Numbered from the stretch's first letter, positions 40,633-51,220 are shown. The stretch: DNA of 64,000 nt from Stenotrophomonas nitritireducens (GCF_001431425.1 NZ_LDJG01000002.1:62001-126000), one strand, 5' to 3'. Notes: generated by a model not told the origin, from the sequence alone. A program made the numbers and translations.

Positions 40633-43600
40633 CGTCCTGCGTACCCGTGCACTCGGCGCGCTGGCGGTCGGCGCGCTGCTCGCGCTCGTCGCCGGGTTCG
40701 GCGGCATCGCGGCCGCGGTCGCCGGCCTGCTGGCGCAGCCGGCGTTCGCGCTGGGCGCGTCGTGGTGGCGGCGCACGCGCGCGGCCGCACCGCTGTCGGC
40801 GCTGCCGCGGCAGGATCTGCCGGGCCTGCTCGCGGTGTGGGCCGGCGGCACCCTGTTGCTGGCGTTGCTGGTGTCCTGGCCGCTGGCCGCACTGCACGAC
40901 AGCGGCAGCCTGCAGGCGGTGCTGGCGCTGTGCGTGGCGGTGAGCATCGTGGTGGCGGCGCTGTGGCGCACCTGGCCGCTGTGGCAGGCGCTGGAACGCG
41001 AGGGCGGCACGCTGCGCGCGCAAGCGCAGGCGCTGTCCGGCCGCGCGATGGATTCCTGGCACGGCGTCGGCGCGGCGCTGCTGTTGTGCCTGCTGTGCGC
41101 GGCGGTGGTTGCCCCGGCCTGGCCGGGCCTGGTCGGCGACGGCCTGCGCTGGCCGCTGGCTGTCATCACTGCGCTGCTTTCGCCGCTGCTGCATGCCGCG
41201 CTGCAGGCGTTGCCGGCGGCGCAGGCAATGCCGGCAGCGGCGGTGCAGGCCTTCGACCCGTTCGCCGAGGCCCTGGCCGAACCGGCGCCGCTGGAGCCGA
41301 TGGCGCAGCACGAATGGGTGCCGCAGCTGTACGAGGCCGCCCGCGCCGGTCGCGTCGACCGCGCGCTGCAGCTGCTCGACGCCGGCGCCGATCCGCATGC
41401 GCCGCCGCCGGCCGATTCGCGCGACCAGCGCAGCCTGGCGGTACTGGCCGCGGTGCTGCCCGACCTGCGCCTGCTGCGCGCCCTGATCGGCCGCGGCGTG
41501 GACGTGAACCTGGCCCATCGCGGCATGACCCCGCTGCTGGCGGCGACCCGCGACAGCTGGCACGGCCGCCCCGAGGCGGTGATGACCCTGCTGGCCAACG
41601 GCGCCGATCCGCGCGCCACCGATGCCGACGGCAACACCCCGCTGCACCACGCCGCGCGCAGTTCCGACCCCGGCGTGGCCGCGCTGCTGCGCGATGCGGC
41701 CGCCGCGATCGACGCGCTCAACCAGGAAGGCCACAGTCCGCTGGCGGTGGCCTGCCAGGCCGGCAACTGGCGGCTGGCCAAATTCCTGCTCGAACGCGGC
41801 GCCAAGGTCGAACCGGCCGATGGCGTACCGGTGCTCATTCCCGCCGCCGCCACCGAGGACGATGATCCGGCCGGCGTGCAGCTGCTGCTCAAGCACCGGG
41901 CGCGGCTGGACGCGCGCGACCGTAGCCGCCGCAGCGCGCTGCACGAAGCCGCCGCGGCTGGCCATGGCGACATCGTCGATGCCCTGCTTGCCGCCGGCGC
42001 CAATGTCGAACCGCGCGACGCCGCCGGCCGCACGCCGTGGCTGGATGCGGCCGCGCAGGGCCATGCCGGCGTGCTCGAACGCCTGCTCGCGCACAAGCCC
42101 GACGTCGCCGCGGTCGATGGCGAGGGCTGCAACGCGGTGCTGCTGGCCTGCCGCGCGGACAACGTGACCGCGGCGCTGGTGCGGCGCCTGCTGGACCTGG
42201 GCATCGCCGCCGACGTCGCCGCCGCCGATGGCCGCCGCGCCATCGACCACGCGGCCTCGGCCGGGCGCTGGAGCATCGTTTCGCTGCTGGACCCGGCCTA
42301 TCCGCTGCCGGCAGCGGTCAGCGACGCGCTCGCCGGCGGCGAAGCCGGCGATGGCGCCGCCACGCCGGCGCAGCTCGACGACCGCGCGCCGCTGGCGCTG
42401 CTGCGCGAGGCGCTGGCCTTCGGCAACACCGAGGGCATGGCGCCGCTGGCGCGCCTGTGCGCGGCGCCGGAACTGGGCGGCCTGCTGCACGACGTGGAAC
42501 TGGCGCTGCAGCCGCGCGTGGTCGACTGGCTGCTGGCGCTGGGCGCCGACGCCGAGGTGGCGGACGCCTGCGGCGATACGCCGATGTTCGCGCTGCTGGC
42601 GCGCGGCGTGGACGCCATCCCGACCCTGCAGGTGCTGCTGCGGCATGGCGTGTCGCCGGCCGGCCGCGGCGGGCTGGGGCGCCTGCTGGCCGCCTGCGTG
42701 CAGCACGACCAGGGCTCGCGCGGCACCGAACAGTTCGCGCTGGAACTGCTCGAACGCGGCGCCGATCCGTTCGGCGCATCGCCGGCCGGCGATCCGCCGC
42801 TGGCGCTGGCGGTGCGCCTGGGCTGGTTGAAGGTGCAGCACTGGCTGCTGGCGCATGGCGTCGACCGCGAGGCGCGCGACAGCCACGGCATGACCGCGCT
42901 GCACCTGGCCACCGCGCTCGCGCGCGAGGCCTCGCTGAAGCTGCTGGTGATGCAGGGTGCCTCGCCGGACGCGCGCGCCGCCGACGGGCAGACGCCGCTC
43001 GGCGTGGCCCTGTCCAGCGGCCGCCGCGACCTGGCCGACTGGCTGGACTGGCGCGGCTGGCCGCTGCCGCTGCGCGCGCTGCGCGAAGCCGACGTGCCGG
43101 CCGCGGCGATGGCCGGCGATGCCGACGCGGTGCGCCGCTTGATCGAACTGGGGCTGCCGGTGGATGCGGTCGATGCGCAGGGCTGCACCGGCCTGCTGCG
43201 CGCGGCAGGCGGCGGCCACGTCGCCACGGTGGACCTGTTGCTGGCGCGCGGCGCCGATCCGCAGCACGCGGCCGCCAGCGGCGCCACGCCACTGTCGGCG
43301 GCAGTGAGCATGCGCCAGGCCGCCATCGTCACCGCCCTGCTCGATGCCGGCGCGCGCATCGACCACCGCCTGCCCGGCGGGGTCACCGTGCTGATGCTGG
43401 CCGCCGCGCTGGGCCTGCCGGACATCGTCGCCAAGCTGCTGACCGCCGGCGCCGACGTGCACGCCGGCGACGACCAGCAGCTGGCACCGCTGCACTGCGC
43501 CGCGCTTTACGGCTTCACCGCACGCGACCGTTCGCGCCTGCTGGCGCTGCTGGACACCCTGCTGCTGGCCGGCGCCGAACCGGACCAGCCCTCGGCCGGC

Positions 43601-43948
43601 ACCGTCACCCCGCTGCTGCTGCTGCTGGGCGCGCGCGCCGAACCGGGCACCGCCTGCGACGAACAGGTGGTGCTGGCCGCGGTCGAGCGCCTGCTCGACG
43701 AGGACGTGGCGCTGGACGTGCGCGATCCGCGCGGTTTCGGCCCGCTGCACCTGGCCGCCCTGCACGGCCTGCCGCTGCTGGTGCAGCGCCTGCTGCGCGC
43801 CGGCGCCGACCCCGACCTGCGCGATGCGCTGGGCCGCAGTCCGCGCGAGATCGCGGTCATGCGCGGTTTCATCGACGTGGCCGGCGAATTCGAGCCGGCG
43901 GTGCCGGGCGTTTCGTCGATGGCGCGGTTCCTGCGCGATCGCGGCTGA
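40625..43948 (+). CDS. Large membrane-anchored ankyrin-repeat protein
   Basis: A protein of 1107 residues. The first 200 or so residues hold about five TM segments ([91 protein letters not shown]). From about residue 230 to the end it is almost entirely ankyrin repeats, many with clear GxTPLHxAA or G-ADP patterns ([70 protein letters not shown]). It probably presents a long protein-binding surface in the cytoplasm; partners are unknown. It overlaps the YcgL stop by 8 bases. Confidence 0.9.
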   Translation: MTDVLRTRALGALAVGALLALVAGFGGIAAAVAGLLAQPAFALGASWWRRTRAAAPLSALPRQDLPGLLAVWAGGTLLLALLVSWPLAALHDSGSLQAVLALCVAVSIVVAALWRTWPLWQALEREGGTLRAQAQALSGRAMDSWHGVGAALLLCLLCAAVVAPAWPGLVGDGLRWPLAVITALLSPLLHAALQALPAAQAMPAAAVQAFDPFAEALAEPAPLEPMAQHEWVPQLYEAARAGRVDRALQLLDAGADPHAPPPADSRDQRSLAVLAAVLPDLRLLRALIGRGVDVNLAHRGMTPLLAATRDSWHGRPEAVMTLLANGADPRATDADGNTPLHHAARSSDPGVAALLRDAAAAIDALNQEGHSPLAVACQAGNWRLAKFLLERGAKVEPADGVPVLIPAAATEDDDPAGVQLLLKHRARLDARDRSRRSALHEAAAAGHGDIVDALLAAGANVEPRDAAGRTPWLDAAAQGHAGVLERLLAHKPDVAAVDGEGCNAVLLACRADNVTAALVRRLLDLGIAADVAAADGRRAIDHAASAGRWSIVSLLDPAYPLPAAVSDALAGGEAGDGAATPAQLDDRAPLALLREALAFGNTEGMAPLARLCAAPELGGLLHDVELALQPRVVDWLLALGADAEVADACGDTPMFALLARGVDAIPTLQVLLRHGVSPAGRGGLGRLLAACVQHDQGSRGTEQFALELLERGADPFGASPAGDPPLALAVRLGWLKVQHWLLAHGVDREARDSHGMTALHLATALAREASLKLLVMQGASPDARAADGQTPLGVALSSGRRDLADWLDWRGWPLPLRALREADVPAAAMAGDADAVRRLIELGLPVDAVDAQGCTGLLRAAGGGHVATVDLLLARGADPQHAAASGATPLSAAVSMRQAAIVTALLDAGARIDHRLPGGVTVLMLAAALGLPDIVAKLLTAGADVHAGDDQQLAPLHCAALYGFTARDRSRLLALLDTLLLAGAEPDQPSAGTVTPLLLLLGARAEPGTACDEQVVLAAVERLLDEDVALDVRDPRGFGPLHLAALHGLPLLVQRLLRAGADPDLRDALGRSPREIAVMRGFIDVAGEFEPAVPGVSSMARFLRDRG

Positions 43949-44070
43949 CCGCGCCGCACCCGCGTCCTTGCTGCTGCGAGGGGACGCGGCAATGGCCGCG
44001 GGCGGATGATCCCGGCGTTGGCATATTTCGACAGCACCGCACGGCAGCCGGACGCGCTGCTCGCGCAGGA

Positions 44071-44084
44071 GCGGCTTCAGCCGC
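44071..44084 (+). repeat. Short palindrome of a common Xanthomonad repeat type
   Basis: GCGGCT-TC-AGCCGC in the gap after the ankyrin gene, within a GCAGGAGCGGCTTCAGCCGC context. Sequences of this type are frequent between genes in Xanthomonadaceae (recollection); only one copy is here. Confidence 0.35.
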
Positions 44085-44150
44085 GATGGCGCGTTCCCGG
44101 TAAAGTTTCTTCGCGGCGGTAGCGGCTCCCGCAGGGCGCCGGGAGGCGGG

Positions 44151-45974
44151 CTATTCGCCGCCCGATGCCGGCCTTTCCGCTGCGACCTCGCCGTCGCCGG
44201 CGTCGGCTTCGAACAGGTGCATCAGGTCGGTGCGGGCGTCGCGCGAGGTCTGCATCACCGCGGCCTCGTCGTCGTAGACCAGGTGCTGGGCCTTGAGCAG
44301 TTTCTCGTCGTGCTCGCGGAAACGGCGAACGTGCTCGCGTGCCGTGTGCTCGGCGATGCCCAGCGCGGTGAGCACGCGCTCGCTGATTTCCAGGCTGGAG
44401 CCGAACACCTCGCGGAACGGTTCGGCCGACATGTCCATCAGTTTCCAGGCGTGCTGGCGGTTGCGCGCGCGCGCCAGCACCCTTGCCTGCGGGTACAGCC
44501 GGCGTACCAGCCGCACCGCGCGCAGGTTGGTGTCCGGGTCGTCCATGGCCATCACGAACACGCGGATCTGGTCGCCGCCGGCCGCGCGCAGCAGGTCCGG
44601 CCGGGTCGGGTCGCCGTAGTAGAGGTGGTTGCCGAAGCGGCGCAGGTCTTCCACCGTGTCCGGATCGGCTTCCAGCGCCACGAACGGGATGCGCTGCGCG
44701 GTGAGCAGGCGCGCGACGATCTGGCCGAAGCGGCCCATGCCGGCGATCAGTACCTGCGGATGCTGGGCCTGCGCATCGTTCAGATTGTCCGGCGCGCGCT
44801 CCGGGCCAGCGCTCGGCGCATGCGTCCCGAGCAGGTGCTTGAGGCCGATCATCAGCAGCGGGGTCAACGCCATCGACAGGCTGACGATGGCGACCAGCCG
44901 GTCGTGATCGATGCGGCCCAGCAGGCTGGCGCGCTCGGCCTCGTTGAACACCACGAAGGCGAACTCGCCGCCCAGCCACAGCACGCTGCCCAGCATCAGC
45001 GCGCTGCGCAGCGGCATCCTCGCGGCCAGGCCGATCAGCACCAGCAGGCCGAACTTGACCGCAAGCAGCACACCGACGCCGATGGCGATCACCGTCGGCT
45101 CGGCGGCGATGCGCGCCAGGTCGATGCTCATGCCCACCGCGATGAAGAACAGCCCCAGCAGCAGCCCCTTGAACGGTTCGATCTGCGACTCGATCTCGTG
45201 GCGGAACTCCGAGTCGGCCAGCAGCACGCCGGCCAGGAACGCGCCCAGGCTGGGGCTCAGGCCCGCTTTCTGCATCAGCCAGGCGGTGCCCAGCACCACC
45301 AGCAGCGCGCTGGCGGTGAACACTTCCGGCATGCGCGTGCGCGCGACCATGCCGAACAGGTAACGCAGCACCGGCCGGCCGAGCAGGATCACCACGGCCA
45401 GCGCGCCCACCGCGGTGGCCACGTTCTGCCAGGTGAGGGTCTCGTTGCGGATGCCGCCCAGCAGCGGGATCGCCGCCAGCAACGGGATCGCGACCAGGTC
45501 CTGGAACAGCAGGATGGCGAAGCCGAAGCGGCCGAAGTCGCTGTTGAGCGCCTTGTGCTCGGACAGCAGCTGCAGGCCGATCGCGGTGGAGGACAGCGCC
45601 AGCGCGGTGCCGATCACCAGCGCGCTCTTCCACTGGAAGTGGTACAGCAGCAACAGCCCGCCGAGCACGCCGGCGGCGGTCAGCACCTGCAGCGTGCCGC
45701 CGCCGAATACCGGGCGCCGCATCACCATCAGCCGTGCCGGCGACAGTTCCAGGCCGATCAGGAACAGCAGCATCACCACGCCGATCTCGGCGGCATTGAG
45801 GATGCGGTCGGCATCCTGCACGAAGGCCAGCACGTGCGGGCCCAGCGCCACGCCGGCGGCGAGATAGCCCAGCACCGCGCCCAGCCCGAACCGCTTGAAC
45901 ACGGGCACGGCGATCACCGCCGCAAGCAGCAGCACCAGGGCCAGCTCCAGACCGCCGCCATGCATCGGTATCAC
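44151..45974 (-). CDS. CPA2-family cation/proton antiporter (KefB/KefC-like)
   Basis: A 607-residue inner-membrane protein. About twelve TM helices (residues 1-380) are of the CPA2 type (LELALVLLLAAVIAVP, GLGAVLGYLAAGVALGPHV, IGVVMLLFLIGLELSP, FGFAILLFQDLVAIPLL, LSLGAFLAGVLLADSE). The C-terminal RCK/TrkA-N domain has VLIAGMGRFGQIVARLL and VMAMDDPDTNL and would bind nucleotide. Such proteins exchange K+ (or Na+) for protons; with its TrkA-N domain this one is KefB/KefC-like. The first codon is GTG at 45974, with an ATG three codons on as the likely alternative start. It is divergent from mgtE. Confidence 0.88.
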   Translation of the reverse strand: MIPMHGGGLELALVLLLAAVIAVPVFKRFGLGAVLGYLAAGVALGPHVLAFVQDADRILNAAEIGVVMLLFLIGLELSPARLMVMRRPVFGGGTLQVLTAAGVLGGLLLLYHFQWKSALVIGTALALSSTAIGLQLLSEHKALNSDFGRFGFAILLFQDLVAIPLLAAIPLLGGIRNETLTWQNVATAVGALAVVILLGRPVLRYLFGMVARTRMPEVFTASALLVVLGTAWLMQKAGLSPSLGAFLAGVLLADSEFRHEIESQIEPFKGLLLGLFFIAVGMSIDLARIAAEPTVIAIGVGVLLAVKFGLLVLIGLAARMPLRSALMLGSVLWLGGEFAFVVFNEAERASLLGRIDHDRLVAIVSLSMALTPLLMIGLKHLLGTHAPSAGPERAPDNLNDAQAQHPQVLIAGMGRFGQIVARLLTAQRIPFVALEADPDTVEDLRRFGNHLYYGDPTRPDLLRAAGGDQIRVFVMAMDDPDTNLRAVRLVRRLYPQARVLARARNRQHAWKLMDMSAEPFREVFGSSLEISERVLTALGIAEHTAREHVRRFREHDEKLLKAQHLVYDDEAAVMQTSRDARTDLMHLFEADAGDGEVAAERPASGGE

Positions 45975-46295
45975 GCTCTAAGAAAAGTGAGGGGAACGGC
46001 AGCGTGGCGGCCGGATCGGACGCAGGCGCATGCCTGCACGGAAGAGTACCGCGCACCTGCCGGCTTGGAAAATTTCACGGAACGCCGCTTGACCGCATCG
46101 CGCGACGGTCGCAGACTCGCGCAGCCGCCGGTCCATGCCGCGCGGCGATCCCTTCGGAGTCCCACCCATGCCCAGCGACAGTAGCAGTCGATCTCGTTCG
46201 ACGCCGGTGACGGCGAACGCCTGAGTGGGTGGTTCGCCGGTGCCGGCGTTGCGGTCGCAACCCAGCAGCCGACCGGGTCGGCAAGGCGAAACACG
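45975..46295. other. Intergenic region between the CPA2 antiporter and mgtE, with a candidate structured leader
   Basis: These 321 bases hold no gene. On the plus strand GACAGT (46178-46183) could be a -10. About 30 bases on, CGGCGAAC (46211-46218) pairs with GTTCGCCG (46232-46239) around a 13-base loop and can be extended by outer GCCGG/CCGGC. This would lie in the mgtE leader. No match to the known M-box was recognised. Confidence 0.4.
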
Positions 46296-47666
46296 ATGAA
46301 CCAGAAGCAACTCCTGCGGCCGGCAGCAGACGCCAGCACCCTTGGCGCGCCCCTGGCGGAGTTCAACACCGCCGACGCGGTGGTCTACCTCAATCAACTC
46401 GAACAGGCCGATGCCGGCGCCGTTCTGGCTGCGCTGCCGTTGCCGCGCGCGGTCAAGCTGCTGGAAGCACCGGAACTGCAGCGCGCCGGCGAACTGGTCG
46501 CGGCGATGCCGCCGGCCCGCGCCGCCGCGCTGCTCGGGCTGATGGCCGACGACCGCGCCACCGACATCGTCCACGAGCTGGACGAGGACGAGCGCGCGCG
46601 GCTGATCCCGCTGCTCGACCCGGAGGCGCGCCGCTCGATCCAGCTGCTGCTCAGCTACCCGCCCAACACCGCCGGCGCGCTGATGACCACCGAGTTCGTC
46701 AGCGTTCCGGCCGACTGGACCGTCGCCCAGACCCTGCAGCACATCCGCGAGGTCGAGCGCACCCGCGAGACGGTCTACGCGATCTACGTGCTCGACCCGC
46801 AGACCCGGCAGCTGCTGCAGGTGGTGACCATGCGCCGGCTGATCACCGGCGCGCCGTCCGATTCCATCCTCGACGTGGCCCAGGTCAATCCGCCGGTCAG
46901 CGTCGGCCCGCAGCTGGACCAGGAAGAGGTGGCGCAGCTGATCCGCCGCCACGACCTGCTGGCGATCCCGGTGGTGGACGCGCGGCAGCACATGCTCGGC
47001 ATCGTCACCGTGGACGACATCCTCGATGCGCTGATCGACGAGTCCACCGAGGACGTGCACAAGTTCGGCGGCGTCGAGGCGCTGGACCGGCCGTACATGC
47101 AGATCGGCTTCTTCGACATGATCAGGAAGCGCGCCGGCTGGCTGAGCGTGCTGTTCCTCGGCGAGATGCTCACCGCCAGCGCCATGCAGCACTACGAGGA
47201 CGAGCTGGCGCGCGCGGTGGTGCTGACCCTGTTCATCCCGCTGATCATGAGTTCGGGCGGCAACTCCGGCTCGCAGGCGACCTCGCTGCTGATCCGTTCG
47301 CTGGCGCTGCACGAGCTGCGCCTGCGCGACTGGTGGAAGGTGGCCCTGCGCGAGGTGCCCACCGGCGTGGTGCTGGGGGGCATCCTCGGCCTGCTGGCCA
47401 TCGTGCGCATCACCGTCTGGCAGCTGGCCGGCCTGCACGACTACGGCGAGCACTGGAAGCTGCTGGCGTTCACCATCGGCGCGGCGCTGGTGGGCATCGT
47501 CACCTTCGGCTCGCTGTCCGGGTCGATGCTGCCGTTCGTGCTCAAGCGCCTGGGCTTCGACCCGGCCAGCGCCTCGGCGCCGTTCGTGGCGACCCTGGTG
47601 GACGTGACCGGCCTGGTCATCTACTTCAGCATCGCCGCGATGATCCTCGGCGGCACGCTGCTGTAG
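46296..47666 (+). CDS. mgtE: Magnesium transporter MgtE
   Basis: A 456-residue channel. The N-terminal cytoplasmic superhelix runs to about residue 140 (LGAPLAEFNTADAVVYLNQL to YPPNTAGALMTTEF). The CBS pair (about 140-265) ends VDDILDALIDESTEDV. Five TM helices follow, with the signature PLIMSSGGNSGSQATSLL in TM2. Mg2+ enters the cytoplasm and the CBS/N domains close the pore when Mg2+ is high. A GAAACACG sequence precedes the start. Confidence 0.95.
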   Translation: MNQKQLLRPAADASTLGAPLAEFNTADAVVYLNQLEQADAGAVLAALPLPRAVKLLEAPELQRAGELVAAMPPARAAALLGLMADDRATDIVHELDEDERARLIPLLDPEARRSIQLLLSYPPNTAGALMTTEFVSVPADWTVAQTLQHIREVERTRETVYAIYVLDPQTRQLLQVVTMRRLITGAPSDSILDVAQVNPPVSVGPQLDQEEVAQLIRRHDLLAIPVVDARQHMLGIVTVDDILDALIDESTEDVHKFGGVEALDRPYMQIGFFDMIRKRAGWLSVLFLGEMLTASAMQHYEDELARAVVLTLFIPLIMSSGGNSGSQATSLLIRSLALHELRLRDWWKVALREVPTGVVLGGILGLLAIVRITVWQLAGLHDYGEHWKLLAFTIGAALVGIVTFGSLSGSMLPFVLKRLGFDPASASAPFVATLVDVTGLVIYFSIAAMILGGTLL

Positions 47667-47764
47667 CGCGCTGGCGGTCCGGTGGCGGGCGGTTGTCGCA
47701 GGCCTGGCGTGGCACGATCGGCGGCATTGCCTACAGTGGTGGCTCCCTACGCAGGAGCCATCAC

Positions 47765-48136
47765 ATGGAGCAGGGCATGAAGCTGGACCCGTCGATCGTC
47801 CGTCGCCTGCGCGAGGCCAGGCACTGGTCGCAGGAGCAGCTGGCGGCCGCTGCCGGCCTGAGCCTGCGGACCGTGCAGCGGGTGGAAACCGAGGGCGTCG
47901 CCTCGCGCGAGACCCGGGTCTGTCTGGCGGCCGCGCTGGATACCGATGTCGGCGCGATCCTGGAGGCCGCATCCGGTCCGGTCGCCGCGTTCCGCTGGAG
48001 TCCATGGGTGCTGCCGATCCTGGCCGGAGTGCTGGTGTTTGCCGTCGGCACCATGCTGGGCGTGCCGCGGATCGTCGATTACTACGCGATCCTGCTGGTC
48101 TCCACCGGCGTACTGGGCCATTCGCTCCGGAAGTGA
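47765..48136 (+). CDS. Membrane-tethered XRE-family regulator
   Basis: A 123-residue protein: an N-terminal HTH (PSIVRRLREARHWSQEQLAA, GLSLRTVQRVETEGVASRET) followed after about 25 residues by two TM helices (WVLPILAGVLVFAVGTMLG, YYAILLVSTGVLGHSL). XRE proteins fused to a short TM hairpin occur in proteobacteria, but their signal and targets are unknown. The start at 47765 follows AGGAGC. It is a single gene between mgtE and the Pat-like gene. Confidence 0.75.
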   Translation: MEQGMKLDPSIVRRLREARHWSQEQLAAAAGLSLRTVQRVETEGVASRETRVCLAAALDTDVGAILEAASGPVAAFRWSPWVLPILAGVLVFAVGTMLGVPRIVDYYAILLVSTGVLGHSLRK

Positions 48137-48240
48137 CTGCCGCCGCGGGTCGCCGCACGGCGATGCCCGTTTGATCCAGCTCATGCCATCGCCCCCCGCA
48201 CGCGTGTACCTTTGATCGCGTTCCCGTTGTCGGCGTCGCG

Positions 48241-50949
48241 ATGAGCACCTATCACCTGCAGACCGTGTTCCGTCCCCGTTCCGTGGCCGTGGTCGGCGGC
48301 AGTCCGCGCGAACGCTCGGCCGGGCGCGCGGTGGTACGCAATCTGCGCGCGGGCGGCTTCGCCGGGCAGATCGGCTGGGTCAACCCGCGCCATGCCGAAA
48401 TCGACGGCATGCGCACGGTCAAGCGGCTCAAGGACCTGCCGTGGGTGCCGGATCTGGTGGTGGTCACCACGCCGGCGGCGATGGTGCCGCAGGTGGTGGC
48501 CGCCGCCGCCGAACTGGGCGTGGCCGCGGCGATCATCCTCACCGCCGGCCTCGGCCGCGGTGCCGGCTCGCTCGCCGCGCAGGTGGAGGCGGCGGCGCGG
48601 CCGAAGGGCATGCGCATCCTCGGCCCGCACTGCCTGGGCGTGATCGCGCCGCACGCGCGACTCAACGCGTCCATCGCCGCGCACACGCCGCAGGCCGGCG
48701 ACCTGGCGCTGATCTCCGAATCCAGCGCGATAGCGGCCGCGCTGGTGGAGTGGGGCGTGGCGCGCTCGATCGGCTTCTCCGCGGTGGTCTCGCTGGGCGA
48801 CGCGCTGGACGTGGATTTCGGCGACCTGCTCGACTACTTCGCCGCCGACTACCGTACCCGCGCGATCCTGCTCTACGTCGACCAGATCAGCGACGCGCGC
48901 AAGTTCATGTCCGCCGCGCGCGCGGCCGCGCGCGCCAAGCCGGTGGTGGTGGTCAAGTCCGGGCGCCAGCCGCGCAGCGCCGAGGCCCGCGCGCAGACCC
49001 ATTCGCAGACGCTGGCCGCGTCCGATGCGGTGTACGGGGCGGCCTTCAACCGCGCCGGCCTGCTGCGGGTCAACGCGCTGGACGAACTGTTCACCGCGGC
49101 CGAGACGCTGGGCCGGCTCGGTACGTTCCCGGGCCACCGGCTGGCGATCCTCAGCAACGGCGGCGGCATCGGCCGGCTGGCGGTGGACCAGCTGCAGGCG
49201 CTGGGCGGCACGCTGGCGGCGTTGTCGCCGGCCACCATCGAGCAGCTGGACCGCGCGCTGCCGCAGGGCTGGTCGCGCGACAACCCGGTCGACATCGTGG
49301 TCGACGCCGGCGGCGAGCGCTACGCGGCCGCGGTGGAGGCGCTGCTGGCCGACGAGGCCAACGATGCGCTGCTGGTGGTCAACGTGCCGACCGCGTTCAC
49401 CTCCTCGGCCGAAGCGGCGCAGGCGCTGACCCGCACGCTCGGCCTGCGTTCGCGGCAGCTGCGCGACAAGCCGGTGTTCGCGGTCTGGCTGGGCAACGAC
49501 GAACAGGCAACGGCCACGCTCAACACCGCGCGGGTGCCGACCTATCCCAGCGAGGCCGAGGCGGTGCGCGGTTTCCAGCACCTGGTGCGTTACCGCCAGG
49601 CGCAGGCGGCGTTGATGGAAACGCCGCCGAGCCTGCCCGCCGATTTCGTGGTGGACGTCGCCGCCGCGCGCGCGCTGGTGGAGGCGGCGCTGGACAACGG
49701 CCAGCAATGGCTGGACCCGGTGGCCACGCACGCGCTGCTGCAGGCCTATGGCATTCCGTCGCTGGCGGTGATGGTCGCGCGCGACGCGCACGAGGCGATG
49801 GACCTTGCGCAGCCGCTGCTGGAGCGGGGCGCGACCGTCGCGGTGAAGGTGTTCTCGCCGGACATCCCGCACAAGTCCGACGTCGATGGCGTGCGCCTGA
49901 ACCTGGGCACGCTGCAGGCGGTGCACATGGCGGCGACCTCGATCCTGCAGCGCGCGCGCGAACTGCGCCCGCAGGCACGCATCGAAGGCGTGCTGGTGCA
50001 GCCGACGCTGGTGCGGCCCAAGGCGCGCGAGCTGATCGCGGGCATCGCCGACGACCCGGTGTTCGGCCCGGTGCTGGTGTTCGGACGCGGCGGCATCGCG
50101 GTGGAAGTGATCGACGACAAGACCCTGGCGCTGCCGCCGCTGGACCTGCGCCTGGCCCACGAGGTGATCGGTCGCACCCGCGTCTCGCGCATCCTCAAGG
50201 CCTACGGCGACGTGCCCGCCGCCGACGAGCGCGCGGTGGCGCTGGTGCTGGTCAAGCTGGCGCAGCTGGCCGCCGACATTCCCGAGATCCGCGGCCTGGA
50301 CCTCAATCCGCTGCTGGCCGACCGCGACGGCGTGATGGCGCTGGACGCGCGCATCGCCATCGCCCCGGTGCGGCGCCTGCACAAGGGCCGCGGCCATCCG
50401 CGCTTCGCGATCTTCCCGTACCCGACCGAGTGGGAACGCAGCATCGACCTGTCCGACGGCGGCAAGGCCTTCGTGCGCCCGGTGCGGCCGGAGGACGACG
50501 CGCTGTTCCGCGCCTTCTTCGCCCGCGTAAGCGACGACGACCTGCGACTGCGCTTCTTCCAGTCGGTCAAGCATTTCAGCCACGAGTTCATCGCGCGCCT
50601 GACCCAGCTCGACTACGCGCGCTCGATCGCGCTGGTGGCCATCGACCCCAGGAGCGGCGACATGCTCGGCGCGGTGCGCCTGCACGCCGACGCCGACTAC
50701 GACCGCGGCGAGTACGGCATCCTGATCCGCTCCGACCTCAAGGGCCACGGCATCGGCTGGAAGCTGATGCAGATCATGATCGAGTACGCCGGCTGGCAGG
50801 GCCTCAACATGGTCGAAGGCCAGGTGCTGCGCGAGAACAGCACCATGCTGGCGATGTGCCGCACGCTGGGCTTCAAGGTCAAGCCCGATCCGGACGATCC
50901 GACCCTCATGAACGTCACGCTGCCGGTGCAGCCGCTGGAAACGGCCTGA
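48241..50949 (+). CDS. pat: Protein acetyltransferase, acyl-CoA-synthetase + GNAT (Pat/PatZ/YfiQ)
   Basis: A 902-residue protein (E. coli PatZ 886). It has a CoA-binding domain (STYHLQTVFRPRSVAVVGGS), succinyl-CoA-ligase-like domains, an ATP-grasp domain (about 480-710; VAVKVFSPDIPHKSDVDGVRL, LVFGRGGIAVEVI) and a C-terminal GNAT domain (about 740-900; KAFVRPVRPEDD, GEYGILIRSDLKGHGIGWKL, MVEGQVLRENSTML). PatZ proteins acetylate lysines, notably of acetyl-CoA synthetase, with acetyl-CoA; the ligase-like half is thought to sense CoA. It is a single gene. Confidence 0.9.
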   Translation: MSTYHLQTVFRPRSVAVVGGSPRERSAGRAVVRNLRAGGFAGQIGWVNPRHAEIDGMRTVKRLKDLPWVPDLVVVTTPAAMVPQVVAAAAELGVAAAIILTAGLGRGAGSLAAQVEAAARPKGMRILGPHCLGVIAPHARLNASIAAHTPQAGDLALISESSAIAAALVEWGVARSIGFSAVVSLGDALDVDFGDLLDYFAADYRTRAILLYVDQISDARKFMSAARAAARAKPVVVVKSGRQPRSAEARAQTHSQTLAASDAVYGAAFNRAGLLRVNALDELFTAAETLGRLGTFPGHRLAILSNGGGIGRLAVDQLQALGGTLAALSPATIEQLDRALPQGWSRDNPVDIVVDAGGERYAAAVEALLADEANDALLVVNVPTAFTSSAEAAQALTRTLGLRSRQLRDKPVFAVWLGNDEQATATLNTARVPTYPSEAEAVRGFQHLVRYRQAQAALMETPPSLPADFVVDVAAARALVEAALDNGQQWLDPVATHALLQAYGIPSLAVMVARDAHEAMDLAQPLLERGATVAVKVFSPDIPHKSDVDGVRLNLGTLQAVHMAATSILQRARELRPQARIEGVLVQPTLVRPKARELIAGIADDPVFGPVLVFGRGGIAVEVIDDKTLALPPLDLRLAHEVIGRTRVSRILKAYGDVPAADERAVALVLVKLAQLAADIPEIRGLDLNPLLADRDGVMALDARIAIAPVRRLHKGRGHPRFAIFPYPTEWERSIDLSDGGKAFVRPVRPEDDALFRAFFARVSDDDLRLRFFQSVKHFSHEFIARLTQLDYARSIALVAIDPRSGDMLGAVRLHADADYDRGEYGILIRSDLKGHGIGWKLMQIMIEYAGWQGLNMVEGQVLRENSTMLAMCRTLGFKVKPDPDDPTLMNVTLPVQPLETA

Positions 50950-51208
50950 TCCAGCGTCGGGCCGCGATTCCCTGGGCGGCTTCCAGAGGCGCGTGCGAAC
51001 CGCGCCGGGGCGGTGAAGGCGCGGCCCGCGCCTCCGTTCGCGCCGAGAGAGTTGCCCGGGATGGCCGCGCGTTCGGGCGGCATGCGCTGTGGATGGGCTG
51101 CGCGCACGGCCGGCCCACCGGCGTGATCGGCGCCGATCATGCGGACGGCGGCAACGCCAGATTCGGTCGTGGTGCCCGCACCTGCTACCTGTCGGCGGCC
51201 GCGGACGC

Positions 51209-51214
51209 GACAAT
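51209..51214 (+). promoter_or_regulatory. -10 element of the hydrolase gene, predicted leaderless transcript
   Basis: GACAAT ends exactly 6 bases before the ATG at 51221, the same distance as in four other genes of this window. Confidence 0.45.
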
Positions 51215-51220
51215 GGCGCC

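Noticed and set aside
40304..43765. A minus-strand open frame of 1153 codons opposite the ankyrin gene
   Set aside because: It mirrors the GC-rich repeat coding; the plus strand has TM helices and ankyrin motifs.
44217..46184. A plus-strand open frame of 655 codons opposite the antiporter
   Set aside because: It is a His/Gln/Arg-rich shadow; the minus strand has TM helices and a TrkA-N domain.
46190..46295. An M-box riboswitch before mgtE
   Set aside because: No long conserved M-box core could be recognised; only a simple hairpin is seen, so it is kept as a weak finding.
50950..51220. Short open frames on both strands between pat and the hydrolase gene
   Set aside because: They have no ribosome-binding site, poor codon pattern and no recognisable sequence; the gap is treated as non-coding.
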